The notes under the pieces are model-generated. The model was not told the DNA's origin, did not search any database, and worked only from the letters and a program-made list of their open reading frames with translations. From contig NC_091176.1 in assembly GCF_040958095.1 (NCBI RefSeq), positions 45,008,855 to 45,072,854 on the forward strand: a DNA stretch of 64,000 nt, read 5' to 3'. This document shows positions 36,096 to 48,291 of this stretch, in pieces. Within the stretch, counting starts at the first letter, position 1, and each line of letters starts with the position of its first letter. Source of the stretch: Procambarus clarkii (Eukaryota; Arthropoda; Malacostraca; Decapoda; Cambaridae). The position numbers and the translations under genes were made by a program.

Positions 36096-39000
36096 GATAC
36101 CTGGTTGATGGGGTTCTGGGAGTTCTTCTACTCCCCAAGCCCGGACCGAGGCCAGGCTTGACTTGTGAGAGTTTGGTCCACCAGGCTGTTGCTTGGAGCG
36201 GCCCGCATACCCACCACAGCCCGGTTGGTCCGGCACTCCTTGGAGGAATAAATCTAGTTTCCTCTTGAAAATGTCCACGGTTGTTCCGGCAATATTTCTT
36301 ATGCTTGCTGGGAGGACGTTGAACAACCGCGGACCTCTGATGCTTATACAGTGTTCTCTGATTGTGCCTATGGCACCTCTGCTCTTCACTGGTTCTATTC
36401 TACATTTTCTTCCATATCGTTTACTCCAGTACGTTGTTATTTTACTGTGCAGATTTGGTACTTGGCCCTCCAGTATCTTCCAGGTGTATATTATTTGATA
36501 TCTCTCTCGTCTTCTTTCTAGTGAGTACATTTGGAGGGCTTTGAGACGATCCCAATAATTTAGGTGCTTTATTGTGTCTATGCGTGCCGTATATGTTCTC
36601 TGTATTCCCTCTATTTCAGCAATCTCTCTTGCTCTGAAGGGGGAAGTGAGTACTGAGCAGTACTCAAGACGGGACAACACAAGTGACTTGAAGAGTACAA
36701 CCATTGTGATGGGATCCCTGGATTTGAAAATTCTCGTAATCCATCCTATCATTTTTCTGGCTGTCGCAATATTTGCTTGGTTATGCTCCTTAAACGTTAG
36801 GTCGTCAGACATTATTATTCCCAAATCCTTTACATGCTGTTTTCCTACTATGGTTACATTTGATTGTGTTTTATACTCTGTATTATGTTTAAGGTCCTCA
36901 TTTTTACCGTACCTGAGTACCTGGAATTTATCACTGTTAAACATCATGTTATTTTCTGATGCCCAGTCGAAAACTTTATTAATATCAGCTTGAAGTTTTT
37001 CAATGTCCTCAGCCGAGGTAATTTTCATACTGATTTTTGTGTCATCTGCAAAGGATGATACGAAGCTGTGACTTGTATTTTTTCTATATCTGATATGAGA
37101 ATAAGGAAAAGCAGCGGTGCAAGGACTGTACCCTGAGGTACAGAGATTTTCACTGCACTTGGACTAGATTTTATATGGTTGAGTTACTCGCTGAGTCCTG
37201 TTTGACAGAAAACTGAGTATCCAGCGTCCTACTTTACCGGTTATTCCCATTGACTTCATTTTGTGTGCTATCACGCCATGGTCACATTTATCGAAAGCCT
37301 TTGCGAAGTCCGTGTATATCACATCAGCATTCTGTTTCTCTTCTAATGCCTCAGTGACTTTGTCGTAGTGCTCAAGTAGCTGTGAGAGGCACGATCTTCC
37401 CGCTCGAAATCCATGTTGGCCTGGGTTGTGAAGGTCATTGGTCTCCATGAAATTGGCGACCTGACTCATAATCACTCTCTTAAATACTTTTATGATGTGC
37501 GATGTTAGTGCAACTGGTCTATAATTTTTTGCCAATGCTTTGCTCCCTCCCTTGTGTAGAGGGGCTATGTCTGCTACTTTAAGTGCATCTGGTATCTCCC
37601 CCGTGTCCAAGCTCTTCCTCCACACTATACTGAGTGCCTGTGCTACCGGCACTTTGCATTTCTTTATAAATATTGAATTCCATGAGTCTGGACCTGGGGC
37701 CGAGTGCATGGGCATGTTTTCAATTTCTTTTTCAAAATTTAGTGCGCTCGTGTTTATATCAGTTATATTTACAGGGGTTTGAATATCCCGCATAAAGAAA
37801 TTGTCTGGGTCTTCCACCTTCATGTTGTTTATTGGAGTGCTAAACATGTCCTCATACTGCTTTTTTAGGATTTCACTAATTTCTTTGTCATCCTCCGTGT
37901 ATGAACCTTCACTTGTACGAATAGGTCCAATACTGGCAGTGGTTTTTGCTTTTGATTTCGCATATGAGAAAAAATATTTTGGATTTTTCTTTATTTCCTG
38001 AATGGCTTTCTGTTCTAACTGCCTTTCTTCAGTTTCATATGAGTGTTTCAATTTCCGCTCGATTTCTTCAATCTCCCTATTTAAATTATTCCTTCTTTGA
38101 CGGGAAATTCGTGTCTGCATAAGCAGTTCCGTTATTTTTTTCCTGCGTTTATAGTGTCGTCTGCGTTCTCTTTCTACATTAGATCTCTTTCTGACTTTCC
38201 TCAAAGGAACATGTTTCAGACAGGCTTGATACGCTTCTGAAGTCAGTTTTTCTATTCCTTCTGTAGGACTTGTATTACTTAGAACAGTTCCCCATGGAAT
38301 GTTTGTAAGTTCCCTGTTTATTATCTCCCAGTCTATCCTTTTATTATTAAAATTGAATTTACTGAATAGCCCCTCTCGCTTTATCAACGTTTTAGGTCTA
38401 TTCTGAGTATTGATGGTCGTTTGCACTTCAATGAGCTTGTGATCTGAATATGTGGTATCTGATAACGTAATGTCTCTGATAATGTCTTCATTGTTCGTAA
38501 AGACCAGATCTAGAATATTTTCATTTCTCGTTGGCTCCGATATCTGCTGATTGAGTGAAAATTTGTCACAGAATCTAAGTAGTTCTCTAATCTGTGGTTG
38601 GTTAGGTCCTGATAGATTTCCTGGTATAATATTATTGTTTGCTATTTTCCACCTGAGACTAGGAAAGTTGAAGTCACATAAGGAAGATAATATCAGGTAT
38701 CGGGTTCTCCAAATTATCAAGGCTATTCTCTATTTTGCTTATCTGTTCTGTGAATTCCTCAGCCGTTGCATCTGGCGGTTTGTATATTAGTATAATCACT
38801 AAATTTATTTTTTTCTATTTTTAATCCCAGTACCTCTACCACCTCATTTGTAACGTTTAGGAGCTCCGAGCATACAAGGTCTTCCCTAATATACAGACCC
38901 ACTCCTCCATGTGACCTAATTTTCCTATCACACCTGTATAGGTTATATCCTGGAATCCAGATCTCACTGTCCAACAATTCCCCTGCATGGGTGTCTGTGA

Positions 39001-39355
39001 AAGCTCCAAATACTGCATTTGACTCCGTGAGAAGGCCATTTATGAACTGTACTTTGTTGTTTGTTTTTGTTTTCAGTCCTTGTATGTTGGCAAAGATGAA
39101 TGAGGTTACTCTATTAGTGATAGGTTGAATGGGAGACTTTTTCGGCAAGTCCATTATTCGTGGACATAATGAGTTTGTTCTGACCAGTACTGATTGTTGT
39201 AGGGCAGTTTTCTGTCGTAGTTGTAGTTCCCTTTCGGCGGGTAATTGTATCTGTAATTCTGGAATGCAAGTGGATCTGGCATCCAGTTCCATACACTCTC
39301 CATGCTGCTCCTTTTGAATTCTTTGCCGGTCTGGTATAAAAAATTTATAGAGTTT
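36096..39355 (-). pseudogene. Second-family CR1/L2-like LINE (minus copy)
   Basis: The 3' end lies at about 36096 (complement of CTGGTTGATACCTGGTTGATG) with a coding tail at 36240-37028: thumb KHLNYWDRLKALQMYSLERR, ending near FLQGVPDQPGCGGY. The RT spans 38720-37164, with frame changes near 37164 and 37060; FADDTKIS near 37040 is in the shifted frame. The endonuclease starts near 39120 (SFIFANIQGLKTKTNNK) and is frameshifted near 38740. It is about 70% alike by eye to the plus copy that it meets. Sequence upstream of 39120 is chimeric and unassigned. Confidence 0.85.
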
Positions 39356-39374
39356 CCTCCAAATGACGCGAGAA

Positions 39375-39640
39375 AGATTTCCTCCAAATGACGCAAAGAG
39401 ACTGTTCAACACGCTTCCACTACACATAAGGGGCATAACTGGCAAACCCCTCACAGTGTTCAAGAGAGAACTGGATAACCACCTCCAAAGGATACCTGAT
39501 CAACCACGCTGTGACTCATACGTCAGGCTGCGAGCAGCCGCGTCTAACAGCCTGGTTGATCAGTCCAGCAACCAGGAGGCCTGGTCGACGACCGGGCCGC
39601 GGGGACACTAAGCCCCGGAAGCACCTCAAGGTAGGTACTC
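39375..39640 (+). mobile_element. LINE 3' tail fragment
   Basis: Reads KRLFNTLPLHIRGITGKPLT, then VFKRELDNHLQRIPDQPRC, which is the C-terminus of a second-family-type LINE. A tail with GGCCTGGTCGACGACCGGG and GGGACACTAAGCCCCGGAAG ends in CTCAAGGTAGGTA. The tail is shared with the SINE at 40537. A 17-bp repeat TTTCCTCCAAATGACGC flanks the start (39355 and 39379). Confidence 0.78.
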
Positions 39641-41045
39641 CTTTATCCAATGGAGAACCTTCCCTTTGACTCCTGCCTGCATCTCCAGCTTTTGCACTAG
39701 CCTCTTTTGTGGTACTGTGTCAAAGGCTTTTTGGTAATCCAAAAATATGGAGTCTGCTCACCCTCTCGCTTGCTTGCCTGATTTTTTTGCTGCCTGGTCG
39801 TAGAATTCAATTAATCCTGTGAGGCAGGACCTGCCATACCTGAACCCATGTTGATGTTGTGTTAGAAAGTTCTTTCGCTCTAGATGTTCCACTAGCTTTA
39901 TTCGCACAATCGTTTCCATAAGCTTTCATGGTATGTAAGTTAGGGACACTGACCTGTAGTTCAGTGCCTCCTGTCTATCCCCCTTCTTGTTTATTGGAAC
40001 TACATTAGCCGTCTTCCAAATTTTTGGCAGTTCCTCTGTTACCAGTGATTTGTTATACAATATGGAGAGTGATAGGCACAGTGCTTCTGCTCCTTCCCTT
40101 AGGATCCAAGGGGAGATTGCGTCTGGGCCTATAGACTTTGTCACATCCAACTCTAGCAAGACCTTCCTTACATCCCCACTGGTAATCCAAAACTCCTCTA
40201 GTGGTACCTGGTTAACTCTTCCCTTTCTTATCTCTAGAACTTCTCCTTGCTCTAATGTGAAGACCTCCTAGAATTTCATATTCAGTTCCTCACACACTAC
40301 CTTGTCGTTTGTAGTGAATCTGTCTGCCCCTATCCTCAGTTTCATTACCTGTTCCTTCACTGTTGTTTTTCTCCTGATGTGGCTGTGCAGTATTTTAGGT
40401 TGTGTCTTTTCCTTGCTTGCGATGTCGTTTTCATATTGCCCTTCTGCCTCTTTTCTCACCCTGACGTATTTATTCCTGGCACTCTAGTATCCTTCTCTGC
40501 TTTCAAGTGTCCTGTTATTTCTTTAGTTTCTCCACGCAGGGAGCCGGTCGGCCGAGCGGACAGCACACCGAACTTGTGATCCTGTGGTCCTGGGTTCGAT
40601 CTCGGGCGCCGGCGAGAAACAATGGGCAGAGTTTCTTTCACCCTATGGCCCTGTTACCTAGCAGTAAAATAGGTACCTGGGTGTTAGTCAGTGGTCACGG
40701 GCTGCTTCCTGGGGGTGGAGGCCTGGTCGAGGACCGAGCCACAGGGACACTAAAGCCCCGAAATCATTTCAAGATAACCAAGATAACGCTCTTTTACTTT
40801 GTTGGTTTGCTATTTTACATCTCTGATTAAACCATGGGTTTCTCATCTGCATTTATTTTTTTTACCTTTTTGACTGGGACGAACTTTTCTTCTGCCTCCT
40901 TGCAAATCTGTGAGGAATTTTCTTATCTCCACATAGTTTCCCTTTCGGAATGCCACCATTTTGTTTTCAGTTCCCTTCTTTGAGTTCATAAACCCTTCTT
41001 CGACCAGATACTCAAACGTCAGTACACTGGGACCGCTCATTCTTA
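39641..41045 (-). pseudogene. CR1-group LINE fragment F (RT), interrupted by a SINE
   Basis: RT fingers and palm on the minus strand: LDVTKSIGPDAISPWILREG near 40150, NKKGDRQEALNYRSVSLTYIP near 39950, LLHSHIRRKTTVKEQVMKLR near 40390. Sequence resumes on the other side of the SINE at about 40796 and ends near 41045 at the GPSVLTFEYLVEEGF region. Multiple stops. Confidence 0.82.
40537..40795 (+). mobile_element. tRNA-derived SINE
   Basis: The tRNA-like head GGGAGCCGGTCGGCCGAGCG (box A GGCCGAGCGG) is followed by the loop CTTGTGA, which would give anticodon TGT (Thr) if the arm is read as drawn, and box B GGGTTCGATCTC. A body with AGCAGTAAAATAGGTACCTGG and a tail GGCCTGGTCGAGGACCG, GGGACACTAAAGCCCCGAAA, AAGATAACCAAGATAAC follow. 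The tail matches the LINE tail at 39565-39635, suggesting that LINE family supplies the reverse transcriptase. It sits inside a CR1 fragment; at most a short ACGC duplication is visible. Confidence 0.88.
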
Positions 41046-41089
41046 TTATATATACTTTCATATATATATATATATCCCACATATATCAC

Positions 41090-41500
41090 ACATATAATCC
41101 TACATGGTCAAATAGATGTATAGATAGATGAATACGTAGATGGAATAGATAGATAGAAGGATGGATAGATTTTTAAATATACAGTCCACTTACTAAAATT
41201 AAAATTAAATATGTATTTAGCCATATAATCCCACATTGTCAAATAGATGTATAGATAGATGGATACATAGATGAATAGAAAGATGGATAGATAGAGGGAT
41301 AAATACATGTATAGATAGATGGATAGCTAGTAGAAAAGATAAATGGATAGATAGATGGAGAGATATATGGACATTTTAATGGATGGATGCAAAGATGGAG
41401 AAATAGGTGAATATATGGATGGATATATTGATGGCTAGCTAGATAATTGGTTGGAAAGATCAAGAAATAGATAGATAGATTGGTAGACAGATGGAAGACA
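41090..41500. repeat. GATA/GGAT-type imperfect microsatellite
   Basis: TAGATAGATGGATA-type repeat with an about 130-bp internal duplication (CAAATAGATGTATAGATAGATG at about 41108 and 41241). It is followed by TATCCCCAGAGTGCAGTATATAT, which resembles 31355-31378 after the unit 2 array, so it may mark a fourth host unit. Confidence 0.8.
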
Positions 41501-42220
41501 GGCAGAGCCTGACAATGGCATGTATCCCCAGAGTGCAGTATATATATCAGGAAGCAGTTTACATAATTGTTAAGGTGTCACACGTTACAGAACATGTAAA
41601 GTGACATGTGTGCGGAATATTTACTTGTGAAGGGAATATTTATTTTAAATATATTAGATTTCATTAACATCAATTTCAGTTAAATATTTTTTCAATTAAA
41701 TTATATTTTATTATTTGGTAAATAGTGCACTGTATTTTTTAAAAACTCCATATAAATAATTCCTCACATATATGGGGGTATTTACATATATAAATAACTA
41801 AATTTAAATAAATCAGTTACTTCTTATTATTGAGACTTCAGATTATTTAAATTAACTAGATTTTGGTATTTCTAATAAGGAAAATAAATGTTAGTTTAGC
41901 TGAACAGGAGCTTTTGGTTTAGCTGGGACGAGTGTCAGTCACGTGAGCCCGACATCCCTCCTGTCGACATGTGGCTATTGCGTCTCTGGGGACGATCCTT
42001 ATTCTGGATAATACCAAACTCAGCTTCTTTGAGATTGAACATCAGACTATCGACAAGTTACATTATAATATAAATCACGAATATTGGTCTTTTTATTCAA
42101 TTACAAATTATTGCGACATTTTCGTCTAGAGTGCTTACCCCTGGGGCTGGTGTTTCCTACCTTCTAACCATACTCTCTGTAACTATGTGGCAACACTGTT
42201 TTTTAAGGAGTGAGTACGGG
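41501..42220. other. AT-rich unassigned sequence
   Basis: No coding frame or repeat recognised. The last five bases (ACGGG, 42216-42220) are the left target duplication of the LTR retrotransposon. Confidence 0.4.
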
Positions 42221-43240
42221 TGTTACGGCCCTCTCGGGACGCAACGGGGTCCTTACTCTGATGTTGTTAGAGGAAGATATAATGTATCCGTTCCCAAGCC
42301 AGTAGTGGCTATCAAGGGATGAGATCCGTGACGCAAGTAACTTAAAGGGAGTAGGGAAAGAAAGTCAAGAACTTAATATTATAATTTTCACCTTCACCGA
42401 TTAAATATATAAAAATAAAGGAGTGCACAAGGGGGAGGGGTATTAACACTTTACAAGGGGATTAATCCACAATCGATGTCTTCTGCTGAAGACGCTGGTG
42501 CCATAACTCTCGGTGCCGAATCCTTGGTGCTCTCTTCGTGGCCTCACAATTAATTCTCCAAAGAAGTGGAGCCTACCCTGGCCACAGGTCAGCCAAAACA
42601 CGGGTCCACTGGGGGCACCGCCGTGGAGGCCGTCAACCACACGTCCAGCTGGTCTGCTGGCAGGTTCTGAGCCCACAAGGCTGGTACGGCCACTCCACGG
42701 ACGATAAAAGGGGAACGCCCTAGACAGGAGCTTCGTGTGACACCACAAGTCACTCTCCTGTCTTCAGTACCCCAGTGGATGATCGTCTCCAACAGTCGGT
42801 CCCGGGTAAATCCTTTTACTGCCACTCCACTGGCAGGCTAACACACCACAGTGTTCTTCCGGGGGGACGACTTCACAACAGCTGCAGCAACGTTCAAGGT
42901 ATGGAGACTGGCTGCCTCGGGTAGACTGACTCCACTTCCATCACAGTGGTCCCAGGTCGACTCTGTAAGCAGACACGTCATCAATAACTGGGACACTAAT
43001 ACACCTTACTTACAGGCTCAGATACAAACGCCCGACATATCCAATCCATAGATGGCGTTGTAGTCTGAGCATCACCTCACCAGAGGTCAGCGGCGGCGGG
43101 GTTGAGTTCTGCACGGGACTGGAAACTGGTCCTCGTAGCTAGTACACGTCGTCGGTTTGGAGGGGGGTTTCGGGAGCTGACCCACAGATGGCGTGGTCGT
43201 TACCGCTCCTGGCTCGGACGCTGGATCCGGGTTCGTAACA
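42221..43240 (-). repeat. 3' LTR
   Basis: 1,020 bp, inverted TGTTACG/CGTAACA ends, near-identical to the other LTR. The promoter and polyadenylation signal were not resolved by eye. Confidence 0.95.
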
Positions 43241-43250
43241 CCTCCCCACC
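43241..43250 (-). promoter_or_regulatory. Polypurine tract of the LTR retrotransposon
   Basis: On the minus strand GGTGGGGAGG lies directly before the 3' LTR, the expected plus-strand primer site. Confidence 0.75.
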
Positions 43251-43307
43251 AAAAGGAATTTGGTTTGGGGTTCTATAAAAAGAGACAAACCAAATTAGTA
43301 TAAGGGT

Positions 43308-46300
43308 TTAGATGCGAGATAATGCATCAGCTACCACATTGTCCACCCCTTTGATGTGTTCAATCTGGAGGGGGTATTACTGCAGATGGAGACTCCATCT
43401 GGTGAGCCTGAGGTTCTTCTGCCTAAACTGAGCCAGGAACTTTAGAGGATTATGGTCGGTCCGTACTAATATAGGATGACCGTTGCTTGTTAGATACACC
43501 TCAAAGTGCTGGACGGAATTAATTAAGGCCAACGTTTCCTTTTCTATCACCGAGTAATTAAGCTGGCTGGGGGTGAACTTCTTAGAATGATAGGCCACAG
43601 GATGTTCCACCCCCTTCTTGTCCGTCTGGGATAAAACGGACCCCAGGCCATAGTCAGAGGCGTCGACCGTCAAGATAAATCTATCCTCAAAGCTCGGGGA
43701 CCTGAGGATTGGAGAAGAGATCAGAATTGCTTTGAGACTCTCGAATGCCTTCTGGCAATTCTCATTCCATATTAACTTCACCCCCTTCTTCAATAGATTG
43801 GTCAGGGGGGCGGCGACGGAGGAAAAATTAGGGACAAACTTACGATAAAACCCAGCCATACCGAGGAAACGCAAGATGTCCTTCCTGGTAGCTGGCGTAG
43901 GATACTGGACTATTGCCTCGATCTTGCTGGCTTTCGGCGCAATCCATCCTCCTCCAACCTTATGACCTAGGAAGACGACAGAGGTTCTGGCAAACTCAGA
44001 TTTATGCAGGTTGACCACCAATCCTGACTGGAGCATGGCCTTGAAGAAATCCTCTATGTGACGCAGATGATCCTGCCAATCTACATCATATATTAATACA
44101 TCATCGATGTAGACTAAGGTGTTTTCCACGTCACGCAACACAGTACCCATCAGTCTCTGGAAAGTGGAGGCTGCGTTTTTCATCCCGAATGGCATCACCT
44201 GACATTCAAACAGCCCATCGGGAGTCACAAATGCTGATATGGGTTTGGCTTTTTCCGTGATCGGAACTTGCCAACAACCCTTGAACAGGTCAAATTTAGT
44301 CAGGTAACGAGCTTTACCTATGGCATCTAGACATTCCTCTACTCTGGGGAGAGGGTAAGTGTCTGCTACTGTGACCTTATTCACCTGGCGATAATCAATA
44401 CAAAGACGGTATTTCTTACCAGGTTTGGGCACTAGTAGCATCGGGGATGACCATGGGCTCGAGCTCGGGGCGATCAGACGGTGTTTCAGCATATAATCTA
44501 CCTCCTCTTTCACCACCCGTTTCTTCAGTGGGTTGAGACGGTACGGGTGTTGCTTTATAGGGCGGACTCCTTCCTCCAGCTGGACATCATGCCTCAAGAC
44601 AGACGTTAATCCTGGAACATCGTCGAAGATGGGTTTGTATTGCCGGATCAACTGCAGCAATGATGACTGATGTCCTTCGGCCACGTGTGTCAACTTTGCC
44701 TGCAAGTTTAACAGAATGTCTGAGTTAGTCAATACCTCTTCTTCCTCCTCAATGTCGTCATTAGTGGTCACTAAGGTTACAGGGAGCGTATCCCGCCCCT
44801 CGTATCTCTTGATCATATTAACATGAACCAGAGTTTCTTTCTTACGGCGGTCTGGAGTCCTCCTATCATACCTGCTCTTGATAGCTCTTTGTGTATTGTC
44901 CAAGTTCCTTGTAGCCATCTCCCAGGCTGAGATCAGCCGTCCTTTATTTGTAGACAACCAGTCCACCATATCCTCGTTGGTTTCCGCGTCCAGCCAATGA
45001 TCTCGTGCCACCTCTAAGGGACCTCTTACTGAGTGACCAAAGATCATCTCGAATGGGGAGATTCCTAGGGATTCATTGGGCACTGATCTTACCGCAAATA
45101 GGAGGTAGGGCAGTTCTTCAACCCACTTATTCTGCCTGTCGTAGCAAAACTTCCGAAGCATGCCCTTCAACGTCTGGTGAAAACGTTCCAAAGCTCCTTG
45201 AGACTCGGGATGGTAGGCACTAGAGGTTATCTGCTGGATTCCCAGGTCGGCGATCTGTTGGCGAAACAAGTGGGACATGAAGTTAGATCCCTGGTCCGTC
45301 TGAATAGTCTTGGGAAGACCGTATCGTGAGATGAACCAGAGCAGTTGTTTCACCAAGACCCTAGCTGTGATGGTCTTAAGGGGGATCGCTTCTGGGTACC
45401 TACTAACCCGATCTAGTATTGTTAGCAAATACTGTACCCCTGAGGTAGCAGGTGGAAGAGGGCCTACTATATCCAAGATGAGGTGTTCGAAGGGCTCACC
45501 TATTGATGGAATGGGGTATAAAGGGGCTTTGGGGACAGGCTGGTTTGCTTTCCCGGCCACCTGGCAGGCGTGGCAGGTCTTGCAGAAACGACGTACGTCC
45601 TCCTTCATATGCGGCCAGTAGAAGCCCTTGGCTAGGCGTTGGAAAGTCTTAGAGATCCCACCTTGTCCAGCAAATCTATTAGCATGGGCTGTTTCTAACA
45701 GCTTGGATCTGAACACGGCTGGGACGACTATCTGATCACCTACCGCACTTGACTGGGGGTATTTCGGAGGATGCCGGCGACACAGTACACCACTTGACCA
45801 CACATATAGATCCCCTCCTTTCGCAGGAGAGTCTACGGTGTCGGCCAACTTCCGTACCTGAGGGTCCTTCTTCTGTTCCTCTATCAGATGGGCTCGAGTC
45901 CAGCGTTCAGGAACCGGCATCTGGACGGGCGGGACTGGTGTATGGCTACTTGTAACCTGTGGGATAGGAGGAGAGTCAAACAAAGTGTTTAGATCTAGTG
46001 GTGCATGGAGGTGCGCCTGAGACCTGGTTTGCACTGCTGCGATGGGACTGGTCTCTTCACGTCCTGGATTATCCACTACCAGGGGACAGTTGGGTAATAA
46101 TCCTAGGGCTAAGTCATTGGCTAATATTACGTCAATCCCCTCTATGGGAAGACTATCCACCACGGCCAACCGACACTCACCTTTGAAGTGCTGAGAGTCT
46201 AGATGCACTTGTACCAATGGGGCAACGTACAAGGTGGAAGGGAATCCACCCAGGATTACCTTCTGCATCTCATCAGCCGATATACCTTCGGGTAATGATG

Positions 46301-47894
46301 TTGCCAGAATCAGAGACTGGGCCGCTCCACTGTCTCTAAGTATTACCACAGGCGTACTTGAAAGGCCACTGGCTACATATCCTTGGGAGGTATATGGGGC
46401 GAACAATCCTTTCCTCAACTCTAGGGTGGATGTCGGTGGTACTATACTGTTCATCAGCATGACTTCCCTACGGGGATTAGTACCTGTACTGCCACGACAC
46501 CTTGCAGCAATATGTCCTCTCTTGCCGCAGGTCCAACACAATACATCCCTTTTAGGACTAATCTTCCGAGGACTATCTGAGGTTGGCCTGGCGACACTTC
46601 GAGGGGCAGTTCTATCTTCAGGTTTATGTTTGGCTGGATATCTTGAATAGGTCTTCGGGGCGTACCTAGCAGATGGCCTATGAGTCAGGATATACTCTTC
46701 AGCCATGGTGGCTGCCGCACTCAAGGTCTCTACCTGCTGTTCCTCTAGGTACGTCTTCAGATCTCCAGACAAACAATCCTTGAAGTCTTCGAGCAGAATC
46801 AGCTGCTCGAGGTCTTCCTTGGTCTCCACCTTCCGAGAGGCACACCATTCTTGGAAAAGTCGCTCCTTGATTGTGGTGAACTCGGTGAAAGTGTGCTCTG
46901 AGGTCTTCTTCAGGTTTCTGAACTTTTGCCTATATGCCTCAGGTACCAATTGGTACGCCATGAGCACCACTTTCTTCACCATATCGTAATCGCCGGAGTC
47001 GTCAAGGGATAACGTAGAGTAGGCGATTTGGGCCTTCCCAGTCAAGACTGACTGTATCATGATGGCCCAATTCTCCCTTGGCCACTCCAAAGAGGCAGCG
47101 ACTTTCTCGAAGGCTGCGAAGAACTTCGAAACTTCTCTCTCGTTGAATTTGGGGACCATTTTGATATTCCTTACCGGATCGAAACCGCTTACTCCAGTTT
47201 GTCTCTGTCCAGCGCCTAATCGTAATACTTCTAGTTCATGTTGTCTCTGTCTTTCTTTTTCTTCTCTTTCTCGTTCTTCTCTTTCTCTTTCTCGTTCTTC
47301 TCTCTCTCTTTCTCGTTCTTCTCTCTCTCTTTCTCGTTCTTCTCTCTCTCGTCTCTCTTCTCTTTCTCGTTCTTCTCTCTCTCGTCTCTCTTCTCTTTCT
47401 CGTTCTTCTCTTCTTTCTTCTCTTTCTAATTCTAAACGCCTCATCGCCAATTCTTTTTCTTTCATCTCCATTTCTTTATCTTGTCTCTCTCGTTCCATTT
47501 CTAATTTCTTCCATTCCACTTCACGATTGATCTCTAGGGCACGCATTTTGACTGTTAGGAAGCTGATATTAAGCTCACCTGCATCACTGTCAATGTCACT
47601 GCCCTTACCTTCCTTTTCCGTGGAAGCTATTTCCTCACCTTCCCTTGTACTAGGAGTCTCGCCTTCCTGTTTTTCTTCTGCCTTCAGGTGCCGGTGAACC
47701 TTGGATAAGATCTCCACACGGGAATCACTGGCACGGATCTTGATCTCCAGGTAGGCGCTCACTAGTACAAGCTCTGGTTTGCTCAGATATTTTAATCTGG
47801 CAAGACAGTCCACTCTGTTCAGAAAAGCCTGAACATCGTCCAGATCATCGATGGTAGCTTTTTCTGCCATTGTCACAGATGGAACACTTAGCAC
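43308..47894 (-). CDS. Gag-Pro-Int-RT-RNase H polyprotein (one premature stop)
   Basis: The start ATG is at 47894. Gag: residues about 90-230 are a Glu/Arg-rich coiled coil; the capsid-like part (EVSKFFAAFEKVAASLEWPR) is near 270; a CCHC knuckle, CWTCGKRGHIAARC, is near residue 450. An aspartic protease with DSGAAQ is near 515. Integrase: zinc domain ending CKTCHACQ near 790, catalytic core D/D/E (LILDIVGPLP, QTDQGSNF, SQGALERFH) about 815-920. RT: YRLCIDYRQVNK near 1165 and YIDDVLIY near 1265. RNase H: VDASDYGLG, EKETLALI and RTDHNPLKF. A TAA at 43377-43379 interrupts RNase H; in-frame sequence after it keeps the ADALSR-type end and stops at 43308-43310. Apart from that stop the frame is intact, suggesting recent activity. 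Confidence 0.93.
47235..47430 (-). repeat. In-frame coding microsatellite in gag
   Basis: GAA/AGA/GAG triplets repeat in 12-18-bp units and encode an about 65-residue Arg/Glu repeat in the Gag coiled coil. Length variation by whole codons is expected between copies. Confidence 0.85.
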
Positions 47895-47947
47895 TTAACA
47901 CACTGCTTACACGTTAGCACTTAACACACCGAGCACAGTTCTACGTC

Positions 47948-48180
47948 CATATTGCACTTTATCGCACCAAACACTGCACTTGCCAATATTGCACGTAATC
48001 ACTTCGGGCACCGCACTACCCAATATTGCACTGAACCCAAGCGAACACTTCGCTCTACAATATTGCACTGAATCACTGAGCACCGCACTAGTCAATATTG
48101 CACTTAATCGCTTAATCACAGCGAGCACCGCACTGCACAATATCGCACTTAGTCACTCTTAAGCACCGCACAGGACGTAT
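47948..48180 (-). repeat. Leader tandem repeat of the LTR retrotransposon
   Basis: Six units of about 36-45 bp, each starting (plus strand) AATATTGCAC or AATATCGCAC and ending in a GCACCGCAC-like string. They lie in the untranslated leader between the primer-binding site and gag. Confidence 0.75.
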
Positions 48181-48267
48181 AACGTCACAATCTTCTCACG
48201 CAGGGGGAATTATATACAGGGATTACGCCACTTCACCACCCCTGTCAAACATACTTAACAAGGGGAC

Positions 48268-48291
48268 GAATCCCGCTGGGGATGCCAATTA
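48268..48291 (-). promoter_or_regulatory. Primer-binding site region
   Basis: Minus strand, just inside the 5' LTR: a short AAT spacer, then TGGCATCCCCAGCGGGATTC. It begins with the TGG that pairs with a tRNA CCA end, and continues as the complement of a T-arm-like sequence (GAATCCCGCTGGGGATGCCA). The tRNA species is not assigned. Confidence 0.65.

Noticed and set aside
42443-43051. Frames inside the LTRs, identical at 48514-49122
   Set aside because: Duplicated only because the LTRs are; no domain, and LTRs are regulatory.
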